The position numbers and the translations under genes were made by a program. The notes under the pieces are model-generated. The model saw nothing but the letters and a program-made list of their open reading frames with translations, did no database searches and was not told where the DNA came from. From an uncultured Arenicella sp. (GTDB taxonomy: Bacteria > Pseudomonadota > Gammaproteobacteria > Arenicellales > Arenicellaceae): a stretch of DNA of 64,000 bases. Position 1 is the stretch's first letter; each line of letters starts with the position of its first letter. Below, piece by piece: positions 25,709-35,527 of this stretch. The stretch is taken from positions 1 to 64,000 of the forward strand of contig CALJWL010000012.1 of assembly GCA_937974565.1 (NCBI GenBank). The letters run 5' to 3'.

Positions 25709-27598
25709 ATGCATAAACTTTTAAGCGTTGCTTTAATCTCGGCCGCTGTTTTAACAGCGTGTGACCAAGAGCAAGCCCCCTCCAGTAATAATGTAAAGCC
25801 ATCGCTTACAACTGAGCAAGGCTCACCCACTAAAGCGACAACACCATCAACAGCAGAAATCGCAGCGGAATCTAAAAAAGCCAATGATTTTTACGAGCGA
25901 ATATTCGAAGAAAGCGTTGCTCGTAGTCCTGAATTTTTAACCTATTTAGGTCGCAAAGAAAGACTGGGTGAGTGGAACGACCTCAGTGATGAGAACATGT
26001 TGCGCGAACACGAAATCACCAAACAAAACTTGGTGGATCTCGGTAATATTGACCGAGCTAAGTTAGACCCCGCAACAGCCTTAAGCTACGATTTATTAAA
26101 GCAATCACTGGAAAATCAGATTGAAGATTTTCAATGGCGCTATTACAACTACCCTGTGAATCAAATGTTTGGCCGTCATTCTGGCGTAGTGTCATTACTA
26201 ATCAATCAACACCGCATCGGCAGTGTTACTGATGCTGAAGCTTACGTATCAAGATTAAATGGCGTTAGCGCGCTATTTGATCAACTCATTGCCGGCATAG
26301 AAGCTCGCACCGCAGCCAATATTGTGCCACCAAAATTTGTGTTTCCACACGTCATTCGAGACAGCCAAAATATCATAAAAGGGGCACCATTTACCGAGGG
26401 CGAGCCAAGCACACTGCTTGCCGATTTTACAGGAAAGTTAAATAAACTCGCAGACAAAGAAGACAGTGAGTTATCGACTGACAAGAAAGCCGAGCTATTA
26501 TCAGCCGCCACGGACGCACTGAATAATTCTGTAAAGCCAGCCTATGAAAAGCTGATAGCGCATTTAACCGAGTTGGAAACAAAAGCCACTACCGATGACG
26601 GTGTTTGGAAATGGAAAAACGGCAACGCCTTTTTCAATAATGCGCTTAAGAGAACCACCACTACGGACTTAACCGCAGACGAAATTCACGAAATAGGTTT
26701 GTCTGAGGTTAAACGCATTCACAATGAGATGCGCGTTATTAAAAGCAAAGTCGGTTTCGAAGGCGACCTAACGGCCTTTATGCAGTATATGCGTGACGAC
26801 GACCAGTTTTATTACAGCAACGACTCACAAGGCAAAGCCAAATACTTAAAAGAAGCCACCGAGTTGATCGACACCATGAAGTCTCGTTTAGACGAACTGT
26901 TCATCACCAAACCCAAAGCGGACCTTAAGGTAAAGGCAGTAGAGGCGTTTCGTGAACAATCAGCGGGCAAAGCATTTTATCAGCAACCCTCTGAAGACGG
27001 TTCAAGACCAGGGCTTTATTACGCCAATCTGTATGATATGAAAGCGATGCCCACGTACCAAATGGAGGCACTGGCTTACCATGAAGGCGTGCCAGGCCAC
27101 CACATGCAGCTAGCCATTCAACAGGAACTTAAGAGCATCCCTAAGTTTCGCAAGTTTGGCCGTTACACGGCTTACACTGAAGGTTGGGGATTGTATTCAG
27201 AATTCTTACCCAAAGAAGTAGGCATGTATTCTGACCCGTATTCAGACTTTGGCCGATTGGCCATGGAGCTATGGCGTGCGTGCCGCTTAGTCGTGGACAC
27301 CGGTATCCATGCAAAAAAATGGACTCGCGAAGAAGGGATTAAGTACTACACAGACAATACGCCAAACGCCGTTTCTGATGCGGTGAAAATGGTAGAGCGC
27401 CATGTCGTCATGCCGTCTCAAGCCACGGCGTATAAGATTGGCATGCTAAAAATTCTAGAGTTGCGAGAAAAAGCCAGAGCAGAGTTAGGCGATGCGTTTG
27501 ATATTCGTGGATTCCACGATGAGGTTTTGAAGTATGGAGCGCTGCCATTAAATGTAGTAGAAGCAAAAGTTGATGCTTGGGTTGCGTCGAAAAAATAG
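25709..27598 (+). CDS. DUF885 metallopeptidase lipoprotein
   Basis: A 629-residue lipoprotein: signal peptide with lipobox LTAC (Cys18), then a Ser/Thr/Pro-rich linker to about residue 55, then the DUF885 domain. The zinc-binding motif HEGVPGHH lies at about 458-465, followed by YTAYTEGWGLYSEFL, which carries the downstream zinc-ligand Glu of the family. Family members are thought to be zinc carboxypeptidases or oligopeptidases, probably anchored facing the periplasm. Length and motif order are normal. A strong terminator lies about 120 bp downstream. Confidence 0.88.
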   Translation: MHKLLSVALISAAVLTACDQEQAPSSNNVKPSLTTEQGSPTKATTPSTAEIAAESKKANDFYERIFEESVARSPEFLTYLGRKERLGEWNDLSDENMLREHEITKQNLVDLGNIDRAKLDPATALSYDLLKQSLENQIEDFQWRYYNYPVNQMFGRHSGVVSLLINQHRIGSVTDAEAYVSRLNGVSALFDQLIAGIEARTAANIVPPKFVFPHVIRDSQNIIKGAPFTEGEPSTLLADFTGKLNKLADKEDSELSTDKKAELLSAATDALNNSVKPAYEKLIAHLTELETKATTDDGVWKWKNGNAFFNNALKRTTTTDLTADEIHEIGLSEVKRIHNEMRVIKSKVGFEGDLTAFMQYMRDDDQFYYSNDSQGKAKYLKEATELIDTMKSRLDELFITKPKADLKVKAVEAFREQSAGKAFYQQPSEDGSRPGLYYANLYDMKAMPTYQMEALAYHEGVPGHHMQLAIQQELKSIPKFRKFGRYTAYTEGWGLYSEFLPKEVGMYSDPYSDFGRLAMELWRACRLVVDTGIHAKKWTREEGIKYYTDNTPNAVSDAVKMVERHVVMPSQATAYKIGMLKILELREKARAELGDAFDIRGFHDEVLKYGALPLNVVEAKVDAWVASKK

Positions 27599-27717
27599 CA
27601 TTCAGCCGGCATTAAGCTTTCACCTGTATATTAAGAAAGCAGTTATATCAGGCGCTATTTTATAGCCAATTCACAGACTCAGCCTTCCATACTAACGTAG
27701 CAAGGCCAAGCGTACTG

Positions 27718-27745
27718 GGGCAGGTGTAACACCTGCCCTTTTTTT
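27718..27745 (+). terminator. Rho-independent terminator
   Basis: GGGCAGGTGT pairs perfectly with ACACCTGCCC over a single-base gap (folding with a small loop), followed by a run of seven T (27739-27745). It closes the DUF885 transcript and lies 40 bp before the next start codon. Confidence 0.9.
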
Positions 27746-27770
27746 GCCTGCGTAAGCCGCATTGGCAACT

Positions 27771-27787
27771 AAAGGAGGAATATCTTG
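27771..27787 (+). promoter_or_regulatory. Strong ribosome-binding site deciding a TTG start
   Basis: AAAGGAGG at 27771-27778 is nearly perfectly complementary to the 16S 3' end and lies 6 bp before TTG at 27785. This spacing, and the lipoprotein signal that follows directly, support TTG as the true start. Confidence 0.8.
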
Positions 27788-28867
27788 CTGAAACGTTTAG
27801 CCACCCTCTCGCACCTTAGTTTCATGCTGTTACTCAGCGGCTGCGCTACCTATTTTGAACGCGCCGCACAGAACGCCTGTTTTAACAAAGACTGGTTTGC
27901 AACGGGTTTTAATGCCGCTAAATATGGTCGAGCCTCAGATGAAATTTGGCAACGAGAAGACCGTAAGTGTGCCAAGCATAATCTTTGGTCGAATAAAAAC
28001 GACTTTCAACGTGGCTATGAGCTTGGGTTAGACGCTTTTTGTACAGAGCAAAATGGTTTCGAGTTTGGTTTGCGTAACCGCCGTTACGAGCCTCTGTGTA
28101 CCACTGATGTTCAATGGGACTTTGATCTTGCTTATTACGACGGTCAAACAATACATCACACTCGACGTAGCCTTTCAAACACCCAGCATGCAATAGACCG
28201 TGCCCATGATGTTATTAAACGTACAACTAAAAGGCGGAAACATTTGATCTGTGAAATACAGTCAGGAAAATTGGATGACGAAACGAAAAAGCGCTATGTT
28301 CATGAACACTATAACTTGAAAAAGCAACGCGAAAGCGCCCAATACGACCTATATGAATATCGAGACAGGGTTCGAAAACTAACAAGCAAACTCAATGACA
28401 TTGAATCGTCATTCCAACAACACTACTACCCCAACGGATACCCTCAAGAGACATCCTACTCCGTAGAACACTCAGTGGTCAGTGAAAATGACGTCGTCAA
28501 ACAAACCGCCATATTACTTTATAAACCAGTGGTTTTTGACCAAAGAGTTTTTAATAAAAAGCACACGAAAGACTTGAACGAGCAAATTAAAACCATTGTA
28601 GAACACATCCGTTTAAACCATCAGCGAGAGTTTCGGTTTCAGCTAATACGTGACGCAGATCTCTCTTTTTTAAAGTCAAATGGAAATGAAATCACGTTAA
28701 ACACCACAGAGAAGTTTGGCACACGATCTAGCCTTATTTTTTGGCACCCAGAACAAAACCCAGTATTTCAAGCGCTGAAGGTTGGCTCTACACCACCGTT
28801 GATTGCATTGGACTCTTTTATCAACCAACATGACAACAGCACTGCAGTTCAATCGGCTTCAAATTAG
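27785..28867 (+). CDS. DUF2799 lipoprotein with long coiled-coil extension
   Basis: A 360-residue lipoprotein starting at TTG with a very good ribosome site. The signal peptide ends in lipobox LSGC (Cys20). Residues 28-100 match DUF2799: KDWFATGFNAAKYGRASDEI, KCAKHNLW, YELGLDAFCTEQNGFEFGLR and RRYEPLC, with paired cysteines. Typical DUF2799 proteins end soon after this. Here about 250 further residues follow: a charged coiled coil (about 120-215) and a mixed alpha/beta end (about 230-345) that I cannot assign. Function unknown; probably periplasmic and anchored to the envelope. Confidence 0.75.
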   Translation: MLKRLATLSHLSFMLLLSGCATYFERAAQNACFNKDWFATGFNAAKYGRASDEIWQREDRKCAKHNLWSNKNDFQRGYELGLDAFCTEQNGFEFGLRNRRYEPLCTTDVQWDFDLAYYDGQTIHHTRRSLSNTQHAIDRAHDVIKRTTKRRKHLICEIQSGKLDDETKKRYVHEHYNLKKQRESAQYDLYEYRDRVRKLTSKLNDIESSFQQHYYPNGYPQETSYSVEHSVVSENDVVKQTAILLYKPVVFDQRVFNKKHTKDLNEQIKTIVEHIRLNHQREFRFQLIRDADLSFLKSNGNEITLNTTEKFGTRSSLIFWHPEQNPVFQALKVGSTPPLIALDSFINQHDNSTAVQSASN

Positions 28868-28920
28868 CGGCCATGAACGAAAAACGCGTTTGCCATTTTA
28901 ATCGTTTCACTAAAATAAAC

Positions 28921-29304
28921 TCAACTCATTATTGGCAACCCCATGTTAAGCTGAATCAGCGTGATTACATAAAGTAATAGACTTAACGCAAGGACCACCA
29001 CCACCGAACTACGAACAAAACCAACCTTAAGGTTGTTAAAGACAGAAGAAGGATTACGTTCTTCCCATATAATTAAGGCGGCAGCGATCATACTAACCCC
29101 TGAGATAATAGAGGCCCACCCCCAAAATTCGCCCAGGTGGCGCAAGCCATACCATAGACAATTCCATAAACCCAATATGAACAACGCCGCCATTGTGAAC
29201 GTAACAAATTTGCCACTCTGAGATTCTATGCGTTCATTACTCCACGGCGTTGGCCTTAATATCATCAAGCCTAACAGCATTGTTATCGCCACAACTATTC
29301 CCAT
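28921..29304 (-). CDS. Small membrane protein of unknown function
   Basis: A 127-residue hydrophobic protein with four predicted helices (about 2-16, 32-50, 60-78 and 98-122) and charged loops (NERIESQSGK, EERNPSSVFNNLK). I do not recognise the family. AGAGGTGATGAAGTA precedes the ATG, a plausible ribosome site. It lies 23 bp downstream of the MATE transporter gene in the same direction, so they may be co-transcribed. Confidence 0.6.
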   Translation of the reverse strand: MGIVVAITMLLGLMILRPTPWSNERIESQSGKFVTFTMAALFILGLWNCLWYGLRHLGEFWGWASIISGVSMIAAALIIWEERNPSSVFNNLKVGFVRSSVVVVLALSLLLYVITLIQLNMGLPIMS

Positions 29305-29327
29305 TACTTCATCACCTCTAAAAAGCG

Positions 29328-30713
29328 TTAAGATTTACCTAAAACCAAACGTTTGCCAGCCAACACAGTGTGTTGCCTGTGGGCTAACAAACGTCTAAGT
29401 AACAAAAGCCCAACCAAGGTCAAACTGATCACCATAGCCAACCACATACCTTTGGCTCCGTTTAAACTCGGCCACACATCAGAGAAGCTAAGTCCAACGC
29501 CTACTGGCAAACCGACTCCCCAAAACGCAAGCAGCTGATACTTAGGCGGGCTGCTGGTGTCATGATAAGCGCGCAGAGCATGCACAACAGCCACCTGCAG
29601 GCAATCGGCAAGCTGAAAGGCCGCGCCAAAGTATAGTAAGACCACCGCAAGCTCAATCACGCTATCATCACTACTAAACAAACGAATCAATGGTTCGGTA
29701 AACACAATAAAAGCTATGCAAATCAGCAATGCGATAAACATATTAAAGTAAGACCCAACTTTAATCGTAAACCATGCCGCGTTTGGCTGTTCGGCCCCTA
29801 AAAATTGAGAAGCTCTTATCGTCACACCTTGAGCCAAACCCATATAAATCATAAAACTAAACGCAGCCACCGTGATGGCCACCGCATGCGCCCCAGCTTC
29901 TATAGGGCCAAATACTGCAATCATCATCCCAGCGCCAGAAAACATACTAAGTTCAACCACAATAGACACCCCAATGGGCAACCCCATGGACAAGGTGCGT
30001 TTTATCGCGGCTTTGTCTGGGCGTTCAAAAGGCGAAAAAAGTTCAAGGTCTTTCAATTTCTTATGCCACTTCAACACCGCTAAGGCGATTAAGAAGCTCA
30101 CCCACATTAGCACAACGGTAGCCCACGCACAGCCAACCCCACCGAGTTTTGGAAGCCCATACAAGCCATTGACTAAAGCGTAATCCAAAGGGATGTTAAG
30201 TAAGAACGCTGAAAAATTAATCATAAAGACCATTCTAGGCAAATTTACGCCTTCCAACGTTCCCCGCACTGCCGGCATCAAGGTCATTGGAATCGCGCAG
30301 AGACTGATCACCAATAGATACTGCCTAGCAATTCCTAGCATTTGAGCGTCAAAGCCAGCAAACCCTAAGCACCACACGCCAAACCACGCCACCAACGTTG
30401 CGATCAGACCAAGACCTAAACACATCCAGATTGATTGATGCAGTTGATGTTTAACCCCACGTTGAGACCGAGCGCCAAATTGCTTAGCCACCAGCGGCTG
30501 CGTTGCAAAACCCACCCCCATAAAAAAAAGAATAATCATATTCCATGTATTGACCCCCAAATTCATTCCCGCTAACTCAATAGTGCCTGCATTACCGGCC
30601 ACTAATACATCCGTGGCAGACATACCCACCATCGACAGCTGCGCTAAGGAAACAGGAGTAGCAAGCTTAATCAGTTGTTTGAGCTCACTAGATAACGCAG
30701 GATTAAGGTTCAT
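29328..30713 (-). CDS. MATE-family multidrug/Na+ efflux transporter
   Basis: A 461-residue inner-membrane protein with about twelve helices in two halves. MATE signatures are LIKLATPVSLAQLSMVGMSATDVLVAG at the N-terminus, FFMGVGFATQPLVAKQFGAR, the second-half GLPIGVSIVVELSMFSGAG and LAQGVTIRASQFLGAEQPNA. Function: cation-coupled extrusion of organic cations. A GTG codon 30 bp upstream (30743) could add ten residues; the ATG at 30713 is preferred as it sits just before the conserved part. It is divergent from the FadR-type regulator. Confidence 0.88.
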   Translation of the reverse strand: MNLNPALSSELKQLIKLATPVSLAQLSMVGMSATDVLVAGNAGTIELAGMNLGVNTWNMIILFFMGVGFATQPLVAKQFGARSQRGVKHQLHQSIWMCLGLGLIATLVAWFGVWCLGFAGFDAQMLGIARQYLLVISLCAIPMTLMPAVRGTLEGVNLPRMVFMINFSAFLLNIPLDYALVNGLYGLPKLGGVGCAWATVVLMWVSFLIALAVLKWHKKLKDLELFSPFERPDKAAIKRTLSMGLPIGVSIVVELSMFSGAGMMIAVFGPIEAGAHAVAITVAAFSFMIYMGLAQGVTIRASQFLGAEQPNAAWFTIKVGSYFNMFIALLICIAFIVFTEPLIRLFSSDDSVIELAVVLLYFGAAFQLADCLQVAVVHALRAYHDTSSPPKYQLLAFWGVGLPVGVGLSFSDVWPSLNGAKGMWLAMVISLTLVGLLLLRRLLAHRQHTVLAGKRLVLGKS

Positions 30714-31013
30714 ACCAATAATGGAAACAAGTGAATGGGGCACGATTTAACCACAAAACCACCACACTGGGTTTGCGAGCATCCACTTTTTCTGTCTCTG
30801 AAATGGACATTGAGGGAAAAATGATAACTCCATAAAGATAGCCACATTTATCATATTTATGTACAATTAAACGCTGGGTAATACTTTTTGGCGCCTTGTT
30901 TTTTCATTACAGTTAGCATTTTTCTTTTCACATCACAGAAACTCGGAGACTTTTAGTAAACCTTCACGGTAACCTAGAGCGTCTCGCCCATGCAACCTTG
31001 ACACAATAGTAAT

Positions 31014-31754
31014 ATGAACAATGAACCAAATCGTGGCATGAACTTGACACAACAAGTGGCAAATACACTGGGTAACGCCATTATTAAGGGGGTATACGGC
31101 TCTCATAACCCAGTTCCAAGTGAAGCAACCTTGTGTGAACAAATGCAGGTAAGTCGCAGTGCGGCTCGTGAAGCCGTTAAATCACTGGCAGCAAAGGGTT
31201 TGATAACCTCACGCGCTCGTCAAGGCATACGAGTGCTGCCCGAAACCGAATGGAATTTATTTGATGCTGATGTATTGCGTTGGATACGCGATTCGAACCC
31301 ATCCTTAGAGTTATTAAGAGAATTCACTGAGCTACGCGTGGCAATAGAACCTGAGGCGGCTAAGTTGGCGGCCAATCGCCAAAATTCAGAGAAAATTTCG
31401 GCGATTAACGATGCGCTAGAGAGGATGTCTAAGGCTGAAAACGGCTTAGATGACCCTTTAGAATCGGACATTGCATTCCACCTAAGCATACTCAACGCTA
31501 GCGAGAACCGTTTTTTTATGCAACTGGGTCGCATCATTGATACAACCCTCAGAGTAAGTATACGCTTTACCAACATGCGTACTGGAGTGCGGGCCGGCAA
31601 CTATGCTGAGCATAAAAAAATATACGACGCAATTGCAAACAATCAACCTGAAATCGCGGCAGAGCAGGCGGCTAACTTAATGCAAGGTGCCCTTAATACC
31701 ATCGTTTCGGCTCTTAAAGAAGACAATCGCCCCGTTCCCGTTGTTAACAGTTGA
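31014..31754 (+). CDS. FadR-subfamily GntR regulator (FCD domain)
   Basis: A 246-residue regulator. The winged HTH (about 10-75) includes VANTLGNAIIKGVY, PSEATLCEQMQVSRSAAREA and VKSLAAKGLITSRARQGIRV. The FCD ligand-binding domain (about 95-235) includes EFTELRVAIEPEAAKLAA, DIAFHLSILNASEN and YAEHKKIYDAIANNQPEIAA, which carry the acidic/His residues that usually bind a metal and an organic acid ligand. Such regulators often control sugar-acid catabolism, but no such operon lies nearby. It is divergent from the MATE gene across 300 bp and convergent with leuA. Confidence 0.88.
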   Translation: MNNEPNRGMNLTQQVANTLGNAIIKGVYGSHNPVPSEATLCEQMQVSRSAAREAVKSLAAKGLITSRARQGIRVLPETEWNLFDADVLRWIRDSNPSLELLREFTELRVAIEPEAAKLAANRQNSEKISAINDALERMSKAENGLDDPLESDIAFHLSILNASENRFFMQLGRIIDTTLRVSIRFTNMRTGVRAGNYAEHKKIYDAIANNQPEIAAEQAANLMQGALNTIVSALKEDNRPVPVVNS

Positions 31755-31792
31755 CACCAATGATGGCCTAACGATCAATCAGTAGCTGTTAG

Positions 31793-33442
31793 CTACACAG
31801 CACGAGCAACGCAATTGAGAATAGCACCGAGCGTTGCCCCCAAAATATCTCGACTGCGGCCAGCACCGCAAACACGCTTAGAATCGATGCTTAACTGGAC
31901 GTAGGCCATGGCTTCTGAACCATCATCACGCCCAAGCGTGTGTTCGTTATATTCAATGATTACCAGCTCTTTCGCTAGGTATTGGCTTAGTGCTGAAATA
32001 AACGCTTCTAACACACCACGCCCCTGACCGCTCAAGCTGACTTGCTGATCATTGTGGCTTAGCATGGCATCAAATTTATCCACTCCATCAGCGCGACTGA
32101 CCTGATAACCATTAAGCTTCATATTTGCATTTGCATGCAAGTAAGTAGTATTAAATAAGTCCGCTATCTGTTCAACGTCAACCTCGGCTTTGGTGTTCTC
32201 TGCTTCGCGTTGCACCACTGGGCTGAAGTCTACTTGCAACCAGCGCGGCATCTTAATTCCGTATTCTTGCTCTAAAACGTAAGCCACCCCGCCTTTGCCC
32301 GACTGCGAATTGATGCGGATAACTTCTTGGTAATTACGCCCTAAGTCTCTCGGGTCTATAGGCAAATAAGCAACTTCCCATGTGTCGCCGTCCTCATACA
32401 TTGCCAAACATTTATTAATCGCATCTTGGTGGCTACCTGAAAACGCCGCAAACACCAACTCGCCCGCGTAAGGGTGACGAGGGTGTACTTTCAACTGAGT
32501 GCATTTTTCAACCACATTGATAATCCGATCCATGATCGAAAAGTCTAAGGTTGGGTCTATTCCTGCACTGTAGAGATTCATCGCCATGGTAACAATGTCC
32601 ATATTGCCAGTGCGCTCGCCGTTACCCAGCAAGGTGCCTTCAACTCGATCGGCCCCAGCCAATACGCCAAGCTCAGAGGCCGCTACACCACAGCCGCGAT
32701 CATTATGCGTGTGCAAACTGATGATCAATGCATCACGCTTTTGGATATGGTCACAAAACCATTCTATTTGATCGGCATAGACGTTCGGCATTGCGACTTC
32801 AACGGTGGCGGGAAGATTAAGAATAATATTATTGTCTGGAGTTGGCTGCCAAACATCAATGACGGCGTTACACACGTCTACTGCATAGTTGATTTCAGTG
32901 CCGGTGAAGCTTTCAGGCGAATATTGAAACTGCCATTGGGTCTCGGGTTGTGCAGCGGCGCCCTCCTTAACCCAAGTCGCACCATCGATCGCAATTTGTT
33001 TAATTTCATCTTTCGACAGTTTGAAAACTTGCTCACGCTGCACTTTTGATGTTGAATTATAAACATGAACAATCGCACGCTTTGCGCCTTGCAAGGATTC
33101 GTAGGTTCTATCAATCAATTTTTTACGCGCTTGAGTCAGTACTTGAATCGTCACATCATCAGGGATCCGGTCTTCAGTAATCAACTTTCTGACAAAGTCA
33201 AAGTCCGTTTGCGATGCAGCGGGAAACCCCACTTCTATTTGTTTAAAACCCACCGCAACCAGCATCTCAAACATCTCCAACTTTTGCGATGGCGTCATTG
33301 GGTCAATCAATGCTTGATTTCCATCACGAAGATCAACACTACACCACTGAGGGGCCGTATCCAGCGTTTTGTTGGGCCAGCGACGATCCTTTTTATCAAC
33401 GGTTGTTATTTTGGTGTATTTGCGATGGTTATACTGTTTCAT
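31793..33442 (-). CDS. leuA: 2-isopropylmalate synthase
   Basis: LeuA condenses 2-oxoisovalerate and acetyl-CoA to 2-isopropylmalate, the committed step of leucine synthesis. The 549-residue protein has a catalytic TIM barrel with WCSVDLRDGNQALIDP (metal and substrate site), ISLHTHNDRGCGVAASE and GNGERTGNMDIVTM, and a C-terminal LeuA regulatory domain (about 430-549) that mediates leucine feedback inhibition. The length and the WPNKTLDTAPQWCSVDLRDG start mark the type 2 (long) form found in many proteobacteria. It is divergent from an Lrp/AsnC gene that may regulate it. Confidence 0.95.
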   Translation of the reverse strand: MKQYNHRKYTKITTVDKKDRRWPNKTLDTAPQWCSVDLRDGNQALIDPMTPSQKLEMFEMLVAVGFKQIEVGFPAASQTDFDFVRKLITEDRIPDDVTIQVLTQARKKLIDRTYESLQGAKRAIVHVYNSTSKVQREQVFKLSKDEIKQIAIDGATWVKEGAAAQPETQWQFQYSPESFTGTEINYAVDVCNAVIDVWQPTPDNNIILNLPATVEVAMPNVYADQIEWFCDHIQKRDALIISLHTHNDRGCGVAASELGVLAGADRVEGTLLGNGERTGNMDIVTMAMNLYSAGIDPTLDFSIMDRIINVVEKCTQLKVHPRHPYAGELVFAAFSGSHQDAINKCLAMYEDGDTWEVAYLPIDPRDLGRNYQEVIRINSQSGKGGVAYVLEQEYGIKMPRWLQVDFSPVVQREAENTKAEVDVEQIADLFNTTYLHANANMKLNGYQVSRADGVDKFDAMLSHNDQQVSLSGQGRGVLEAFISALSQYLAKELVIIEYNEHTLGRDDGSEAMAYVQLSIDSKRVCGAGRSRDILGATLGAILNCVARAV

Positions 33443-33642
33443 GATCTACTGACGCAAAAATGCGTACGACGACTTGTAAAATTAAAAATCGAACGGCCAG
33501 TAATACGAGTTAAAAAGCTCGCACTGTGCCTGCATTTTGACAGTATAAAACGGAATCTTGAGTGTTTCTGACTAAAATGTGAGATCAAATCAACCATATT
33601 AGTTAATATCTCTAAAATTTCTAATTTAGTTAGCGAGTCACA

Positions 33643-34104
33643 ATGAATATAGACAAGATAGACAAACAAATACTCCATGAATTACAAATAAATGCACGCA
33701 TCAGCAACCTAGATCTCGCTGAAAAAGTGAACCTCTCCCCCACCCCTTGCGCTAGACGAGTCAAACAACTTGAACAAGCGGGCATCATCACCCAACATGT
33801 CACCCTGCTTGATCGTGAGAAGTTAGGGTTAAGCCTCATGGCTATGGTCAGCGTCACCATGGATAAACACACGGCAGACCGTTTTGAACGTTTTGAGGAA
33901 GCCGCCATGGAACTGCCCGAGGTCATGGAGTGTTATGTGGTGACAGGGCAAGACTCGGACTTTCTGATCAAAGTCTTGATCAAAGATATGCGACACTATG
34001 AAGAGTTTTTGCTGCGGCGGCTCACTAAACTCGAAGGCGTAAGTGGTTTGCACACGAGCTTCGTTTTACGTCAACCAATCAATAAGACAGCGTTGCCCTT
34101 ATAA
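33643..34104 (+). CDS. Lrp/AsnC-family transcriptional regulator
   Basis: A 153-residue regulator with an N-terminal AsnC-type HTH (DKIDKQILHELQINARISNL then ARRVKQLEQAGII) and a C-terminal RAM ligand-binding domain with MECYVVTGQDSDFLIKVLI, the loop that senses amino acids. Length is standard. It is divergent from leuA across 200 bp, which suggests control of leucine synthesis in response to an amino acid, but members regulate many targets and no operator is obvious by eye. Confidence 0.9.
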   Translation: MNIDKIDKQILHELQINARISNLDLAEKVNLSPTPCARRVKQLEQAGIITQHVTLLDREKLGLSLMAMVSVTMDKHTADRFERFEEAAMELPEVMECYVVTGQDSDFLIKVLIKDMRHYEEFLLRRLTKLEGVSGLHTSFVLRQPINKTALPL

Positions 34105-34186
34105 GTATAGACCCCCTGCAACGTTATGCATTAGGGCCTAACCGACATTGGGCATATGAACAATAAGAAAGAAGAGGAATTACAAC

Positions 34187-35347
34187 GTGAATATCATCAA
34201 AAAAGGGGTTATAGGCCTTGCAACCATTCTGGCGGTCGGCGTATTGGCACTGCTTGTAACTGGGCATGGCTTTATCTTCACCAGTATCCAACGTACCTAC
34301 CTGGCAGGGCACACCACAGCCAATATTAACGACCATACAGAGTTTAACGTTAGAGCTATAAAAACAAGCAAACCAGAACAACTGCCCAAACATAAAAAGT
34401 ACAATCAAAAACCATTGAGTAATGAGTTCCTACAAGAACTCAAGACGGGAGGAACAGCGTCTTTTTTAATCATCAAAGATGGGCAAGTCATCTCTGAAAA
34501 CTATTTCAACGGCTATGATGACCGCAGTAAAACTAATTCTTTTTCAATGGCCAAAACCGTAATGACCTTACTGCTGGGGATCGCAATAGATGAAGGGTAT
34601 GTGCGCGATTTGAATCAATCAATCGTAGACTTTATTCCAGAATTCGCGAACGATCCACTGGGCAGTAAAACGACCATCGCACAGTTTTCACTGATGAACT
34701 CGGGTTACGAATGGGATGAAAATTATTACACACCATTTAGCCCCACTGTTGAACTCTACTATGGCAATAATATTGAACAGTTTCTGCTCGCGGGAGAATT
34801 CAGTGAAGAACCTGGGGCTTTCTGGGAATACTCCAGTGCTTCGACGCAAATCATGGGAATTTTTGTATTACGAGCCATACAAAAAGCGGGGGCAGCGGAT
34901 ACGTTGAGTGACTACCTCAGCGAAAAAATATGGCAGCCCATGCGCATGAACGATGATGCCCTTTGGCATTTAGACAATAGCGGAATGGAACTGGTTTATT
35001 GCTGCTTGAACACCAACGCACGAAATTTTGCCAAGCTGGGTTTACTAATGCTTAATCGAGGTCGATGGGGCAATCAACAATTAGTGCCAGCGGACTTCGT
35101 GGATGAAATGATTAAGCCCGAAGGGCAAAAGCATTATGGTTTATCAACTTGGCTGGCACTAGAACACAACCCGAGTTATTACTGGTTCAGCGGTCATCTT
35201 GGGCAATACATTATTGTAGTGCCAGAACACAACATGGTGGTGGTTCGTTTGGGAGAACACATGAACCCCAATGAGGATTTTCGAACGGTCACCTTACCAA
35301 GATACGTTACTATGGCACTCGAAACCATCGGCACCAAGACTAATTGA
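34187..35347 (+). CDS. Class C beta-lactamase-fold serine hydrolase
   Basis: A 386-residue protein with an N-terminal membrane anchor or uncleaved signal (about 6-26) and a penicillin-binding-type hydrolase domain. Active-site motifs: SMAK with nucleophile Ser120 and Lys123, the Tyr motif YSS at 215-217, and SGHLGQ near 337 in place of KTG. These are marks of esterase- or peptidase-like members of the family rather than true beta-lactamases. GAGGAATTACAAC precedes the GTG start. The gene stands alone; substrate unknown. Confidence 0.8.
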   Translation: MNIIKKGVIGLATILAVGVLALLVTGHGFIFTSIQRTYLAGHTTANINDHTEFNVRAIKTSKPEQLPKHKKYNQKPLSNEFLQELKTGGTASFLIIKDGQVISENYFNGYDDRSKTNSFSMAKTVMTLLLGIAIDEGYVRDLNQSIVDFIPEFANDPLGSKTTIAQFSLMNSGYEWDENYYTPFSPTVELYYGNNIEQFLLAGEFSEEPGAFWEYSSASTQIMGIFVLRAIQKAGAADTLSDYLSEKIWQPMRMNDDALWHLDNSGMELVYCCLNTNARNFAKLGLLMLNRGRWGNQQLVPADFVDEMIKPEGQKHYGLSTWLALEHNPSYYWFSGHLGQYIIVVPEHNMVVVRLGEHMNPNEDFRTVTLPRYVTMALETIGTKTN

Positions 35348-35527
35348 ATAACCACCCAATCAAAAAAATAGAGTCGTTCAGACCACACTCTACGCACGTC
35401 ATTTTTTTGCAGAATAGAGTTTCGTAACACAAATGTCATATTAACGTTATGTCTAACCGTATAATTTAGCCTCAGTTGTACCTAACCCTGAACGCAATCA
35501 GATTTAGCTTTAACTCGCGGTGTAACA

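Noticed and set aside
33065-33571. A 168-codon open frame on the plus strand over leuA
   Set aside because: It is antisense to the well-supported leuA, has no recognisable protein features and no ribosome site.
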